Shown here in pieces: positions 35,334-48,140 of a stretch of DNA of 64,000 nucleotides. The stretch lies in assembly GCF_032854445.1 (NCBI RefSeq), contig NC_088295.1, forward strand, positions 56,403,249 through 56,467,248, given 5' to 3'. Origin of the DNA: Liolophura sinensis (lineage: Eukaryota; Mollusca; Polyplacophora; Chitonida; Chitonidae). The position numbers and the translations under genes are program-made. A model generated the notes under the pieces. It saw only the letters and a list, made by a program, of their open reading frames with translations, was not told the origin of the DNA and did not search any database. Within the stretch, counting starts at the first letter, position 1, and each line of letters begins with the position of its first letter.

Positions 35334-38300
35334 TCAAGCGTCCAGATCTTGTTTTGCCCGTGTGTTAGCCCTGTTCAGAACATCATAAGGATTAGCCTCG
35401 GTCTCAGTCCTGGAAGGAACTACCCTGCCTCGATGCAACTGATTATACGTCATGTCGACGTCAGCATTTCCCGTGACAGCGCCAATAACGTCATCAGAGC
35501 TGCTCTCACCGTAAGAGTGTCTGACCACGTGATCGTAATCTCCATGCACTTTAAAATGTGCAGCTTCCCCTTGTACTCGGTCGTAGTCGCCATTGTGATT
35601 TGTTCTTGCGACGGATCCAACCGAGAATGCGGCGTCTCCTGAAGTGTTGGCCGCTCTTCCGGTTTTGTTCACCTTGGAGTACAAGTCGCTGACATTCGTC
35701 TCTGCAGCACGATTCCAGGGTGTACCATTGTCGTCTCTCTCAAGCTGGTACAACGAGTATCGGGAGTTAATGTTGTCGTAACCAGCGTTGGGTCGGCTGA
35801 CGATCTGTGCCTCCGTGACGTCATCATCACGGTTTTCTGTTTGAAGAATGGGAGGCTTCTCTGCGGACCTGACAAAAACAAACAAACGAAATCCATGGAT
35901 GACTTTGGCATTTAAAAGCCTACAAACTCTTAGTTTTTCAGTGGCAAGGTGATATTGTCCAAGGAAGACGATGCGCGTATTCAATACCGACCTTAAGCAG
36001 AGACGGTAAATTCTTCCGCTCCTATTTTTCACGTGGCATTGGTGACAAAAAGTGGTCGAGGTTGCTCGTGTCATTGTCTTAGTTCGTGGAACACAGCTTG
36101 TCTTCATCCAATATAACCAACTTTCTACGTCAAGGATGGGAAAGTTCGTCAATAACTTGCCTAAGGTCGTTGGGGAAAAATGGCATTATAATTATGACGA
36201 ATTCTTGTGTAAGGCCGTAGTTTGCAAATTTTACTTTCCACTATAGTCCTTCAGACACCACAAAAAGTTTTCAGCACAGAGGAATACAGGAGAAATTCAC
36301 TAAATGAAGACAAATGTTATAACTAGAATGTTTTGACCTGCATCAAAAATTGATTATCGTTCCAATTTTGATGTTACGAAAATCTGGGGGAAAAATGGAA
36401 TTACCGTCTTTTCCAAAGGAACACGAGTAGAACCACGATCAGAACACATACCACCAGTCCTCCGATAACCCCGCCCACAATAGCACCGGTATCTGGGGAG
36501 AAAGAGAAACTTGTAGGGCAAACTCGACCAAACTTCTGAAAATCACTCCTACAGTCTTTGGGTAATATACGAGTCTTTACAACCGTACCTGAGAAGAAAT
36601 CTGTTCAAGATAACGAGAATTCTACTATGGATAATACCAACTTTTGTAAACATTTCGACATTACACCTAATATCACATGTGGCTATAAACATGGGTATAC
36701 AGTTAGACACAGTTCTGCACGTTTTGGAAGAGATCTGTCAAAATCAGACTGTTTAGGAAAGAGTCACCACTGAACTATATGAAATGCAATGATTCGCGGC
36801 AAATGAGACTTGTACAGTAGAACTGTAAACACTGTGTCCTCTATCTAGTCAATAGAGTGCAGCACATAAGGCTTTCCTGAAATTTTATACTGTATACCCT
36901 TCTTATTTTTACCAAATTTAAAAAATCAAACCTTACCCTTCACATTCATATTGTTGGCTTAAGGATATAAGGATATGAAATAAAAGAGCGCTCTGGGGCC
37001 GGTTGTTCAAAAGATTATTCAAAGTTAAGCCAATTAACATGTCATTTGTACATTTTCTCGCTCTCTGCTTGTGAGGCCTTAGTGACAATAAGTCATCGAC
37101 GAAGCTCGTGTGGTCGTATATGCAGTCTAACATTCGTTGAAGCTCACTTGTCTTCCATCAATATATATAATTCCTCCACCCATAAAACTGACTTTAAACA
37201 ATCATGAGACTGAAAAAGTCTTGAGTATTACGCTAGCCAATAATGAAATAATGAAATAAATAAATACATGGGTTTGGGCTTATTCTTTTGATTGCTGTTA
37301 AACGTCATACTCAAATATGTTTTGTTATAGGATGGCCGCCCGTTTAACTGGTGGAAGAAACCGGAGGGCCTGGGATAAACCAACAACCTTTGGCTAGGTA
37401 CTAACAAACTATCCATCATGTGACCTATACAGACAGGCATATTGCATACCATAGTGATAGGAAACAAGTGGCCCTCAACAAGTCCTTGCCATCAAAACCC
37501 AACGATTCCTGATAGCGGGTGAATCGGCAAATTCCGTGTCCAGGAATGAGCTTGGGTTTAACCGCTGTTGGTAACTGTTTTATTACCAACAGATTGATCT
37601 ATTATTACACATTTTGCGACCTGCATGGTACTGCCCTTATTCTACTTGGTCTTATTAGTACCGTTTAATTCCCCTTTTAAAGGAAAGATATCACGAGTTG
37701 TATTTTCCAAAGCGAGGCTGTTATTTGGCGACGTAGTCTCGTATGACGTCACGGTGGGTTGGTATGTCGTCATGGTCTCGTATGACGTCACGGTGGGTTG
37801 GTATGTCGTCGTGGTTTTGTATGGCGCCACGGTGGGTTGGTATGTCGTCGTGGTCTCGTATGGCGCCACGGTGGGTTGGTATATCGTCGTGGTCTTGTAT
37901 GGCGTCACGGGTGGTTGGTATGTCGTCGTGGTCTTGTATGACGTCACGGTGAGTTGGTGTTTCGTGGCTGAAAAACAAAAGAAAGTTGTCACTGCACCTT
38001 TACGGGGCCTTTGGTGCCAAACTATCTTGAAATTTATTTATTATACTACTTATGTAAGCCTGAAATATTTTAATGTGTTCAGTTTAGAAAATTATACGTT
38101 ATATCGACGAATTTTACCCCCATCTTTGAGTAAGACAGGGGTAGTCTTGGAGTAAATTTACATTGGTTGGCTGATATAGCTGTGTGTAATGCTTGTTAGA
38201 AATCAGATCTGCGCTATGATAGACATCCACTCAGATGGCATGTAATTTGTTTTAATTACATTTATTTATTTATTCAACCATAATACTCAAGAGTTCAGTT

Positions 38301-41300
38301 TCATGGGTGCAGGAAACAGGAGCGGCTGTGCAAAACCACAGTTATTAAGTGACCAATCTTGAGTGATTGCTGTCACTGATAAAATAATTGGGCAAATTTG
38401 TTTTGAAAACTTATTTTAAAAGAACGATAACACTATATAACCTATATCAAACTGCTGTGCAGGTAATAGTTTAATAGGGAACTTAATTAATGTGGTTCCA
38501 AGCTGTGCATGTAGTCTGTGGGGGAAAAACAGTAACATCGTATACTGCATACAAGAAACAAATGTGAATGGACCTTGTAGCATTGGTATATATACCGTAT
38601 TTATCATAGCGCTTCGAAAAAGTTTTATAGAGCCCTATATGTGGAACTGAGCAGTATGTAGGAATAACTGCATTAGATCATCTGCAATTGCTGCACGAAA
38701 CTCAGTTTTAAAAACTTGTAAAGCCCCTTTCTTTCTTTTTTGTTGAACTATTATGAAGGCCATACAATATGTTTACCCCAAATAAACTAAATAAATTTTA
38801 GTTCTCCACACAACTGACAAAATGCGAAATTTCAAGGCCAGAAGCAGAAATCTAACGTACCGTTTGTCGTTATTGAAGACGATTCTTCTGATCCTCCTGT
38901 CGAGCTTGCTGAGATTGTTGTTGTTGCAAGAGGAGGACAAGTCCCTGACAATAATAACAGTCGATAAATTATACAAAAATGAAATTAAAGATGCTAGGAA
39001 GTTTACTAGATTATGAGAAAAAATATACCAAGCACCTTAAACTCTCATTGGAAACGAACTACCACGTAGTTAAGCGAAGAATGCAACCAAGATGCTGAGT
39101 TATAGCTTAACGCCTGTCATCCGCCCATCTTGCACGCATCTTGATCGGCTGTGAGGCGAACCCTACGCGGATCATAGGGCCATGATGGGTGGCCCATACC
39201 CGGATGTTGGCACCATCCCGATAGCATCTTACGCTGATCTTGATTGGCCGGTACATGTAGTCTCGTTTAGACCGTTTATGGCACTTTAGCTTTTGCCTAC
39301 ACGGTAGCTATAAACATGGCATGATATATGTTCAGTTTGCTTACCTGGAAAGGTAGGCGTGGTGACGAGAATACTATAAATGAATGATCTTTCATTCGCT
39401 TTATTCTCTCTCATTCAAACCAGTAAAAAGGTGATCTAGCCCAATGCATGACGTCTAACTTTTTCTTTCTCGTCTCTCAACGCTGTTTATTAGTGTCAGT
39501 GGAAATGTAAAGTCGTTAACGCATTCCCGGACAACCGGAGATAATGGAAGTTCTCACCAAAAGCTGTACTAATATTACAAATTAGGCACCCGTGGTGCCT
39601 AAATTATCATTTATAAGTTCTGTTATATCTATACACTATATTTAGCTCTTAAACTGACTGATTATCTAGATTATGTGCGAATTAGTAACCACGCTGGGAG
39701 CTAGACCGTTAGTGAATACCCTTTTTTATTTCCAGAGAACAAATAAGGTTGGTGTCGAACAGTCCGGCATTATGTGTAAATGTTATGTGTAAACGTTAGT
39801 GTATGTCGTAAAACTCTACGCAGATCATAGTGGGATCTTATACCCATCATACGCGGATCCTAGGCCCATCAAATGCGAATGGTACACCCATCTTGACTGT
39901 ATAATGGAGCAGTACTGTACATCTCAGTAGCCCAAAGTTCTCATATTACGGCAAACGTGATATTTGATAATCCAAAAATGGAGAGATTCAAAGGTTTTAG
40001 ACTCTCCAGACACAGGTTCTCCAGATGGTACATCTTATCTGAACCTACATTTGTACAAAGACCAGAAGGGTTTCCTATCTCGCAGACTTTACGACAAGAG
40101 GGATAATTTCAATTTTGACATTGTAAATTATCCTTACTTGGACAGCAATATACCGAAAGGTCCTGCATGTGGCGTGTACACATCTCGCCTTGAAGCATTT
40201 GTCAGATCTTGAGTGTTGTGTGAGGATTTCGATCAACTTCACAAGTTATAACTGCAAAAACTAGTATATCACGGTTATTAGATTAAACGCCTTCTCTTCA
40301 AGTTTCTTAAGTTTTACAATACAATTCTCTTGTACGTAAATACAGATAGACTGATTTCACTCAGTCGCCTAGAACATACCTTGCGTCTTTTCTACTTCAC
40401 TTAAAACTGTTGACTCCTTCTCTTTGTATGATTCCGTCCTATTTTCGCACTTTATATAATTTCTTGGGAATTAGCCATGCGACTACTGACCCGGAACACC
40501 CCTACAAGTTGACGGCTGGTATACGAATGTCTGTTTCGACGCATAGATTACAATGCTATAACACGTTTTCAAATCGTTCTACTGAACTTCAAAAGTAAAA
40601 ATAGTCAAAAGTATTTTTGTTTAAACATTTTAGACATAGGGCCAAAATTACCTAAGGGGCACTCGCCATTAAGAAGGTCATTTGCCGATGACATACACGA
40701 GAAATAACTTGCAATGCTCCGGGAGACACCATTTTCTTCAAACGAGAGCGAAAACAGAAAAAAACGTGTCTGTAGTGTTTCTGAGATAAGATGTTTTGTT
40801 GTTTCTATGGGTAAATAAATTGATATATGGTATATTTAAAGACCGGAAAGTTCGTATTCCCCGGATATTATTTCCGGAATCAGCAACGCCGAATGAATTA
40901 GATGGGAGTGTCAAATGTTTATTTCGTGCACCCTAAGTCGATAAAGTATTCTTGGACAACCACTCAGATAAAACAATACAGCGCAGTACTTGCCCCGTGG
41001 ATATATGTTCCTATCGCTCACTGATTATCAGAGTTCCCTGGCGATGTAAAAACAGCCCCGCTCACCAGAGCAGCTGTGCACTACCCGAGCCGCCAATCTC
41101 AGCCCTGAGATCTGCCCGGTCCGAAATATGACTCGAAACCAGCAAGAGCGGAACAATAAAAATAACCCAACAAACTAAAACCGTGAAGACCCGTCACATA
41201 TGAAATTGAAATTAACATCACTGCACTTTTAAACCTAATTTTTCTCTGAATGGTACGACAGGAGGTTTGTAAAGTACTATTTTTAAAGCATTTACATGAA

Positions 41301-43341
41301 TATTTGGAACAATGTTGCTGACAAGAGATTAAATTTCATTGATTATATGTGATTATTTGTCAACTATCACAATGTCGTCCCTACTCCATAGTTTAACTCT
41401 CCATGCTGTAGGCCTTTGTATTGCAGCTGAAAATTATCTATTCGTATGTATTCAAAATAACTCAGCGAAACTGGTAATTCTTTAGTGTCAACAGAATTTA
41501 ATTGCTTGCTGAAAATACTTACCGGAAGAAGTGCATGTGTATGTGATCGATCTCACGCTGCTGAATGTGGATATGTGACTAAGACGTACACACGGGTCAG
41601 CTACTAGTCTCGAACTGGAGGAATGAAGATCACACTGGCTTAGGCCAGTACAATTTTCTTGTAACTTATGGCGGTCATTTGTATTTCTAACCCAGCTACA
41701 TCGGCTTGTGTTACCACGGCAACATCGGTCATCCACAGGGGCTGATATAAGACGAGGACAAAGTTGGTCGTTTGGATCCCATTGGTAAAACTTGACCTCT
41801 AATATACAGATCTGAGCCCCCTCGTCACACTCTAATTTGTTGTGTGTTTGACTGAAAACTGATGATCCGTGACAGGCCTCGGAGATAATGACTGAAAAAT
41901 ATAAACAAGAATTGTATATCAACATGAAAGTGTAAAAATGTGTGATTCTACACACACAAAAAAGAAAGGAACAAATCAGGCATGAAGAACAGAACAGTCT
42001 GTATAGCCTGTGTGGTTCAGATGGAAGCACCTTAATCTAGCTCATTAGTCAAACAGTTGTATCGCACCAGTGGAAACACCTCCACGTGTATGTGTTGAAA
42101 ATCGGGTGAGTCGGGGGAGGAGGGTGGGGTGGGGTGGTGTGTTGTAGGGGAGTCCAATAATATATGAGTGAAATATTTTTAGTAAGGCATTAAAAAATAA
42201 ATTCTACAGCACAGATATTGGTGTTATTACACCACACGGCAATATGTACGACATTAACTGCTGGTGTATTATTTCATACCCTGACCATATAATGCTGGCA
42301 GCCGCCGTTTAAGCGAAACATTGTTAAGTGCGGCTTAAAACACCCATAAATACATATCTTTACACAGCATGGTGTAACATGTGCACTGACGAAGGGCGCT
42401 GTTTATCTCTGAGCCCTGTCCCATACAGGTTATGGTCATCAGCGGAATGTTTTTCAGAACCTCAACTAAATATACTACTTGACAAAGCTCTCAAAGCTTT
42501 TATTTTCTTTTTTTCTTTGTTTGTTTGTTTGTTTTCTTGGCGCGTTTCTTCAGTCGCGTAAGCTTGTACTTCATTTCCTTTAGCTATTTACAAAGTCTTT
42601 TATGACATGAGTTTTGTCACTAGTTTTAGTCTTAGTCTTAAAATTGAACAGGAAAGAGCTGCTCAGGGGAATACATACATGTGAAATATTGGTATATTTA
42701 GTATCCTTCTTTAGAACTCGCTTCATATTAGCGTTCTCTATTTAGTGTTGCACGTCATATATACGTTTGCAAAGAGTGCCCTACTTAAATTCTAAAACAA
42801 TGTACCCGTATGCACACCGACTAGGCTTGGTAACGTCTGCACAGTATACACACACTTACGTGCGATTTTGCCGGTCCATATATGATCAGCGTAAAATACT
42901 GTACATATTTATCCCCATTCAGAGAAAATTCTATTGATTTGATTGGTTGAAATGCCAAAGACACAGAACCGAATATTGTACATCAGTTTTCATATACCCC
43001 TGCAATCAAGGCGTCAGGCTCGGATTATCCCCAGAATCAAGGCGAAACGCGCAGATGTAAAATGTAAACAAAAAGGGAGACAACTTTGAACAAACTTCGT
43101 CCGTTAATATTTTCATCGGTTTCGCCTCGGAAAAATATTATCGACATGAGCCAAATATCTACCCGTATACCCCCGGAAGGCCGTCATATAATTAATGATA
43201 TATACACATGTATGTATATTGTGACACGCACCTTCTAACACACTTACCTTCATCATCTACGGAACATACTTGCAGTCCAGCTGTCAGAATCGTCAGGAAG
43301 ATTGACATATACATGGACGGTTGACCTCTGATAAGACTCAT
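35334..43341 (-). CDS. Gene B: SUEL-lectin-like receptor, unit-2 paralogue, complete
   Basis: This is the unit-2 counterpart of gene A with the same six exons and phases: 43341-43248, 41891-41523, 38944-38861, 37967-37662, 36492-36405 and 35868-35334, giving 491 residues. Exon lengths match gene A except the lectin-like exon (369 against 372 bp) and the tandem-repeat stalk exon (306 against 111 bp). The lectin-like domain keeps the DPC triplet (ADPCV) that gene A has as HPC. The stalk exon holds six 13-residue repeats built on TTTYQPTVTSYK/E, so the lectin domain should stand further from the membrane. The helix (GGVIGGLVVCVLIVVLLVFL) ends in WKRR, and the tail retains YDNI, YSKV, YDRV, YDHV, YNQL and NPYDVL. 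No stop or frameshift is seen in any exon, so it looks functional. Role inferred as a surface receptor. Confidence 0.75.
37662..37967 (-). repeat. Stalk repeat exon of gene B, 6 copies of a 39-bp repeat
   Basis: The 306-bp exon contains six in-frame 39-bp repeats encoding 13-residue units of the type TTTYQPTVTSYKT, rich in Thr with two tyrosines and one proline. Individual copies vary (PPVTPYK, PTVAPYE, PTVTSYE), and the outermost is the most diverged (TKHQLTVTSYKT). The constant end piece SPNNSLALENTTRDIFPLKG follows. The repeat is a likely O-glycosylated, extended stalk. Confidence 0.85.
39081..39912. repeat. Unit-2-specific 0.8-kb insertion of unknown type
   Basis: Compared with unit 1 near 11,270, unit 2 has extra sequence between GAAGAATGCAAC and TGTACATCTCAGTAG. 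Its ends show a short CAAGATG / CATCTTG inverted match, and similar words recur inside (GCATCTTGATCGG, GATCTTGATTGGCCGG). No coding region is seen. It might be a non-autonomous DNA element. Confidence 0.4.
39964..40380 (+). pseudogene. Reverse transcriptase C-terminal scrap of another retroelement
   Basis: The first 83 codons read on to a stop at 40212 and include YLNLHLYKDQKGFLSRRLYD and a following KRDNFNFDIVNYPYLDSNIP and YGVY-like GVYTSRLEA. This resembles a block I recognise from the end of RT proteins in animal retroelements, usually KLYDKRDDFNF then NIP then YGVYISQLIRYAR. The sequence after the stop keeps traces of the same protein (CEDFDQLHKL, IKRLLFKFLKFY). It is found only in unit 2. 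The exact element class is uncertain. Confidence 0.5.
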
Positions 43342-46090
43342 CTTGAAGTTTTCACATCTGTTCACCCCGAAGAAAAAATACAAGTCTTTGGAATGAATGT
43401 AAACGGCGAATGTATACGTATTAGCTAGTAATCAGGACGACTGGCTGAACACCTGCGTAATCCAAACAAACAGAAAGAGTTGTACATCAAGAAGGGTTTG
43501 TCATCACCCCATTTTCGTCAGAAGTATAATCACAGGTGCCTCGTAAGACAACAGATGAAAACTCAGCTAAATGTGCCTCCACCCTCAACCCTCCACCCTC
43601 CAGTATATCACGGGCAACTCTGTGTGCTTACAGATCGTGGTCCCTGTAACAAATCCGGTCCCGCTCACTGATCTGTTACCATTGCTTTTCGGGAAGCAGA
43701 GCTTAATAAAGAGTCCAGCATGTCAATGCGGCTAAATGCTCGAACACCCACGTCTTTCATGTACACAAACTCGCTTATGTATGGAAGCCGGATGCGCCCA
43801 GGCTCTCTTTCCTATACACACTTTCGCCAAACCAGGAAGATTGACATCGAAGCGACACTACGAGATTTAGTCAAGAGTCAAGCAGCCCAGATAAGGAGGA
43901 CAACGCGATATTCTGAAAACTTTCTATAGACATCCCAGCCACATTTAGTCCGGAATATCGTAGTCTGAATCTGGCATTGTCAACTGAATTTTGTGTCCTT
44001 TACTCCATCATTTTTCCGCCAAATCTAATTGAGTTTCGAACAAATTTCATATAATGGATTGGTTGTCGGCTTAATCATGACTTAAAAGTGAACATAAAGT
44101 CAACCACTATATATACATAGAAAACATGATATAGGACAGTTATCCCAGAAAAATATGTAAAAAGTTCTACGAAGTTTTGAAAGCCGAAAAGATGAAGTTC
44201 AGCATTGAAAATATGACACTGACGGACAATTCATTCTGAGCAGCCATGTTGCAGGTTCCCTTATGGACTGTGCCAATCTCTAGCGCTGAAAGCGTCACGC
44301 GATAAGTGGCTGTCACGTCAAAAAACCCATTAGCTCTCTATTGTCGATTTTTAGGTTGGGTTGATTGTTAAACTGATGCATTTTGGACCACATACATGTA
44401 CATGTTGGGCAGGATATTACAGTAACTTGTAAGGATAATCGGGCAAGAAAACCGCCTCGGGAGAGTCACTGCTTGAGGAAAAATATTTTGACTTTGCATT
44501 ATCTTTCCAAACACAAAGTCATATTTCTTACAAAAATATCTTCCCAAATCTGAATGAAAGAGTCTGCTACGAAACAGAACGTCCTGCTATGTTTAGAAAA
44601 TTCCCTGAAATCGGTACAGCCAGCTAGGTCGAATACTTACTCCCGTGTAGGACGAGGACGAGCAGGACGGCTAAAACACGACGCTTGTGTCCACGGACAT
44701 CGCTCTGACCGAGCAACAGAACATTTCTGGAATTCTTCTTTATCAACTAACTGAGCTTTAGTGACTGACTTTATGTTCACCTTAAGAAGGGTATATTCTC
44801 TTTCGAAATATATACCCTTTTTGTGTGTTAGTTTGCTTCTTTTGTTGTTAATAACGTCATGCACACTGAAGAATTTTCCTTTTATATGATGGTGGTCAAT
44901 TTTATACGATGAGGAAACTACAGTGTCCGGTGTAAACCACCGACCTTTGGCAAGTTACTGACGTACTATCCAACATGTTACCCACAGATGTGCTCACCAT
45001 ACTGGTTGACGACAAGTTGTCTTCAAGGAAGTTTGGTGCCACTAAGACCCAAAGTTCAGTGAGAGCGGGGGAAATCAGTAAATTCCATGCTCCAACGATC
45101 AGTCTCGTTTTCTTCCTCCTCAACTGTTTTATTACGAAGTGCAAGTTAGTGAGGGACGAGTGACGTACGCTCACATACACCATGTGCTTTCAGCGAAGGT
45201 TACACTATATGCAAACGGCACAATGAGTGCTGCAGACTTTGTCACCAAAGCCCAAAAATTGTGAGAGCAGGCAAATCTAATTATTCCCTGCTCAAAGCTT
45301 CGTAATTCAAGCACCTTTAACAATTAGTGCTATAAAAAAGATGAAAACATGGTTAAAGGCGCGACATTTGAAAGAATGACCCTTTCTGGAACCAGATAGA
45401 CACTGAATGTCATCTAAATCTCGAAATGTACACTACAACTCCAACTTTACATCATTTTTAACTTTTCATTAACCTGTTTTCTAATCTGAAAAAAGTAAGA
45501 CATTCTGGCGAAATTTGGAGGACAGCGCGACATTCGAACGAGATTCTGTAGAGATTTCGTGTCCCCTGAGATGAATTTGTGGTCTTATTTCAGAGCACGG
45601 CATTCCTGTACATCTCGTTTTATTCATCAAATTACGCCGTAAAATTTGGGTTCATCTTGCCAGCTAGAATATACATGTATAATGTCCCAGTTTCTAACTC
45701 GAGCTCAAATTTAAGCTTGGAAAATCAAATCATTTATTTTGAGGAGATTTCAACATTTGGACGACCTGAAGACGAAATGCGATATTCTGACAAGATTAAG
45801 TGGAGAGTCGATGTGTTCTGCGAGATATGGTCGAGAATTGGTCGAGGATTGGTCGAGGTTTGGTGGAAAAGTGAAAAGATCAGGAGATCAAGTGAAAAGA
45901 GATATTCCATTGAATGTCGTTGGAGTCTCGTTCGGATTTGATCAGAATGAGATGTTGAGGTTCTCATCTCGACTGAATCTTTAAATTTCGTAGTGTCGTT
46001 TGAACATCGCGGTTTCTGGTTTAAAGCAAATTTGCACAGGAAGTCAAACATGAAAGTGACCCCCTGGAGCGGCTGTGACAAGAACAAATC

Positions 46091-46180
46091 TTCTTATTCC
46101 CTGTACAACCTCGCGAAACACTCTAACCCGAAGTCTTCTTATTCCCTGTACAACCTCGCGAAACACTCTAACCCGAAGTC
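46091..46180. repeat. Exact 45-bp tandem duplication, unit 2
   Basis: The 45 bases beginning TTCTTATTCCCTGTACAACC occur twice back to back with no difference. Unit 1 has one copy at 22,801-22,845. The length is a multiple of three, but I see no convincing gene here. Confidence 0.85.
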
Positions 46181-47212
46181 GTAGAGACTGGTAAACGAAT
46201 GTTAGCCAAACATCTGGCAAGGTGTAGGTGGATTTATGTGTCTTTGCTCTCGTCTTCAAAGTTTATCTCAAATAATTTCAGTCCGGTATGGAGAAGCCAT
46301 TTAATTACAAAACCACTGATGTTTAGCCAAGGTTCTAAGGGGTGTCAAAGTTGCCAATCTTTACGCATTGACATGAGCAGTTAGAATAAAACTCTAAACG
46401 CTCTTTTACTGAGCATAAATATCAGAGAAGAATCCGCATTTCCAAGTTCTTGCCTTGACGTGGAATCACTATGTCGACATGGAAAAGACGGGTGTTTAGG
46501 TATTGGTTGATGGGCAAATGCCAAACGAAACTTTTATTTGCAGCTAAATGGAACTTTATAAGTCCCTGGGAACAGATGTTAAATATATTTAGTTAAACAA
46601 GGGTGAAAGAAGTAAATTTAAGGCACGATTTTCATCTCAGAGACACCAAATTAAAAACACCATTTTTTGAAGCCACCGGAAAAGAGCGGTTCCCGTGATG
46701 TTGTCGAGCTTTCCAACAACAAATGGAAACCAAGCGTATTTCATAACAGTCGAACTCCACATCTGCGATCAGCGTAGGTTACGCAGTTGTATATCCATGT
46801 ACTTTGGGATATATGGTTGTGCTAAAACAGCTGTGCGCTGACTTATACTATCAAAAGACTGAGAATATAGACTGGCATTTAAACATATGTGGGCTTCATC
46901 TTAATGACCAAACTATTCCATAATATACAATAACGTGGTAATCTAGTGGATATATATCTTTGTCCCCACATCATCCTTGATTCTCGGTTGCCAGGGGCTG
47001 ATCAGGCGGGCTAAAATGTGGACATAAACTTGTCAGAGCTACAAGCCATACCCACAAGTGTTAAAATTCACACCCATTATTTAAATCCCCATGTACCTTT
47101 CTCATCGCGCAGATAACTTATAATCTACACCGAAGAAAATAAACTACAGGCTTTTGGCCACCTTTTATAGTACTTGCTGTATACAGGCACACACCCGTGT
47201 TAAAACACTTAC

Positions 47213-47313
47213 CTTCATCATCGGCGGAACATTAACACAGATCAGCTCTGATAGCTACCAGGAAGATAGCCAGGTATGCGGATCGTTGACTTGTGACTAG
47301 GAACTTCTCGACC
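47213..47313 (-). pseudogene. Relic signal-peptide exon, unit 2
   Basis: This is the unit-2 counterpart of the relic at 23,916. It has the same GTAAGT donor and reads AYLAIFLVAIRADLC, then an in-frame TAA (47232-47234 on the minus strand), then CSADDE. The stop and the lack of an ATG argue that it no longer codes for a signal peptide. Confidence 0.5.
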
Positions 47314-48049
47314 TGCTACACCTGTTCTTTCAACTGAAGGACATCTTATATGGCCTTATGTCAAAGATGTAAAGAATCAGTTAGAGATCAATGTAGGCAT
47401 GAGGATTCGTAGATTTTCCATTTTCATCCGGTAATTTTTCACCAGTATATAAGTCTTTGAGGTGATCAGACACACGCCATGGTATGAAGACAGCACGATA
47501 TGCATGTAGTCCTGTCCTCCTTTATGCAAACCACAAACTTGCTTGTTCCTATGTGTGGGCTAATACATTATGACTTCACAAATTGTTTCATAGGTATGAT
47601 CTAATACGGCTACAAAATATCGGTGAACTACGCGATATCACTGCAGGCAAATCTAGAACACTAAGTTATATCACTTTTATCTACATTAGTCTATTTACAG
47701 TTAAACTAAAACTCTGACTGTGACATGAAGCCGGATCTCACCGGGTATGACCGACTATTTGCTATCTATCACACTGTCGTTACTACTCTTGTTTTTAGGC
47801 TATGTGGTGTAGTCGTTTATGTGGCTGTTTTGTATAATAATGTACATAGCGCAATGTCTTGGGTTGTTGTATTTAAAGTTACATGTTCTTGTATAAAACA
47901 GACATGCGCGTGTATGAAATACACTCACCTGTGCCTGAATTCATGTTACTCAACTGTGCACCTATGTATATATTTTTTATTTTTCTTCTGATCGATATAA
48001 ACAACAGTGTCTGTGGTAATGTGCGATGTACAGCTATGTATAACTGTAT

Positions 48050-48140
48050 AATGGCCAAATAAATGCTGGCAGTTGTCGTGTAAATGAAATATTCTTGAGA
48101 ACGGTATAAAACACCAACCAAATAAATAAGTAAATATAGC
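48050..48140 (+). repeat. SINE 3' fragment, unit 2
   Basis: Counterpart of 24,728 with AATATTCTTGAGAACGGTAT and a CCAACCAAATAAATAAG tail. Confidence 0.6.

Noticed and set aside
37741-37967. CRISPR-like or satellite repeat
   Set aside because: The 39-bp units are directly abutting, in frame, and inside a spliced exon with a homologous exon in two other genes.
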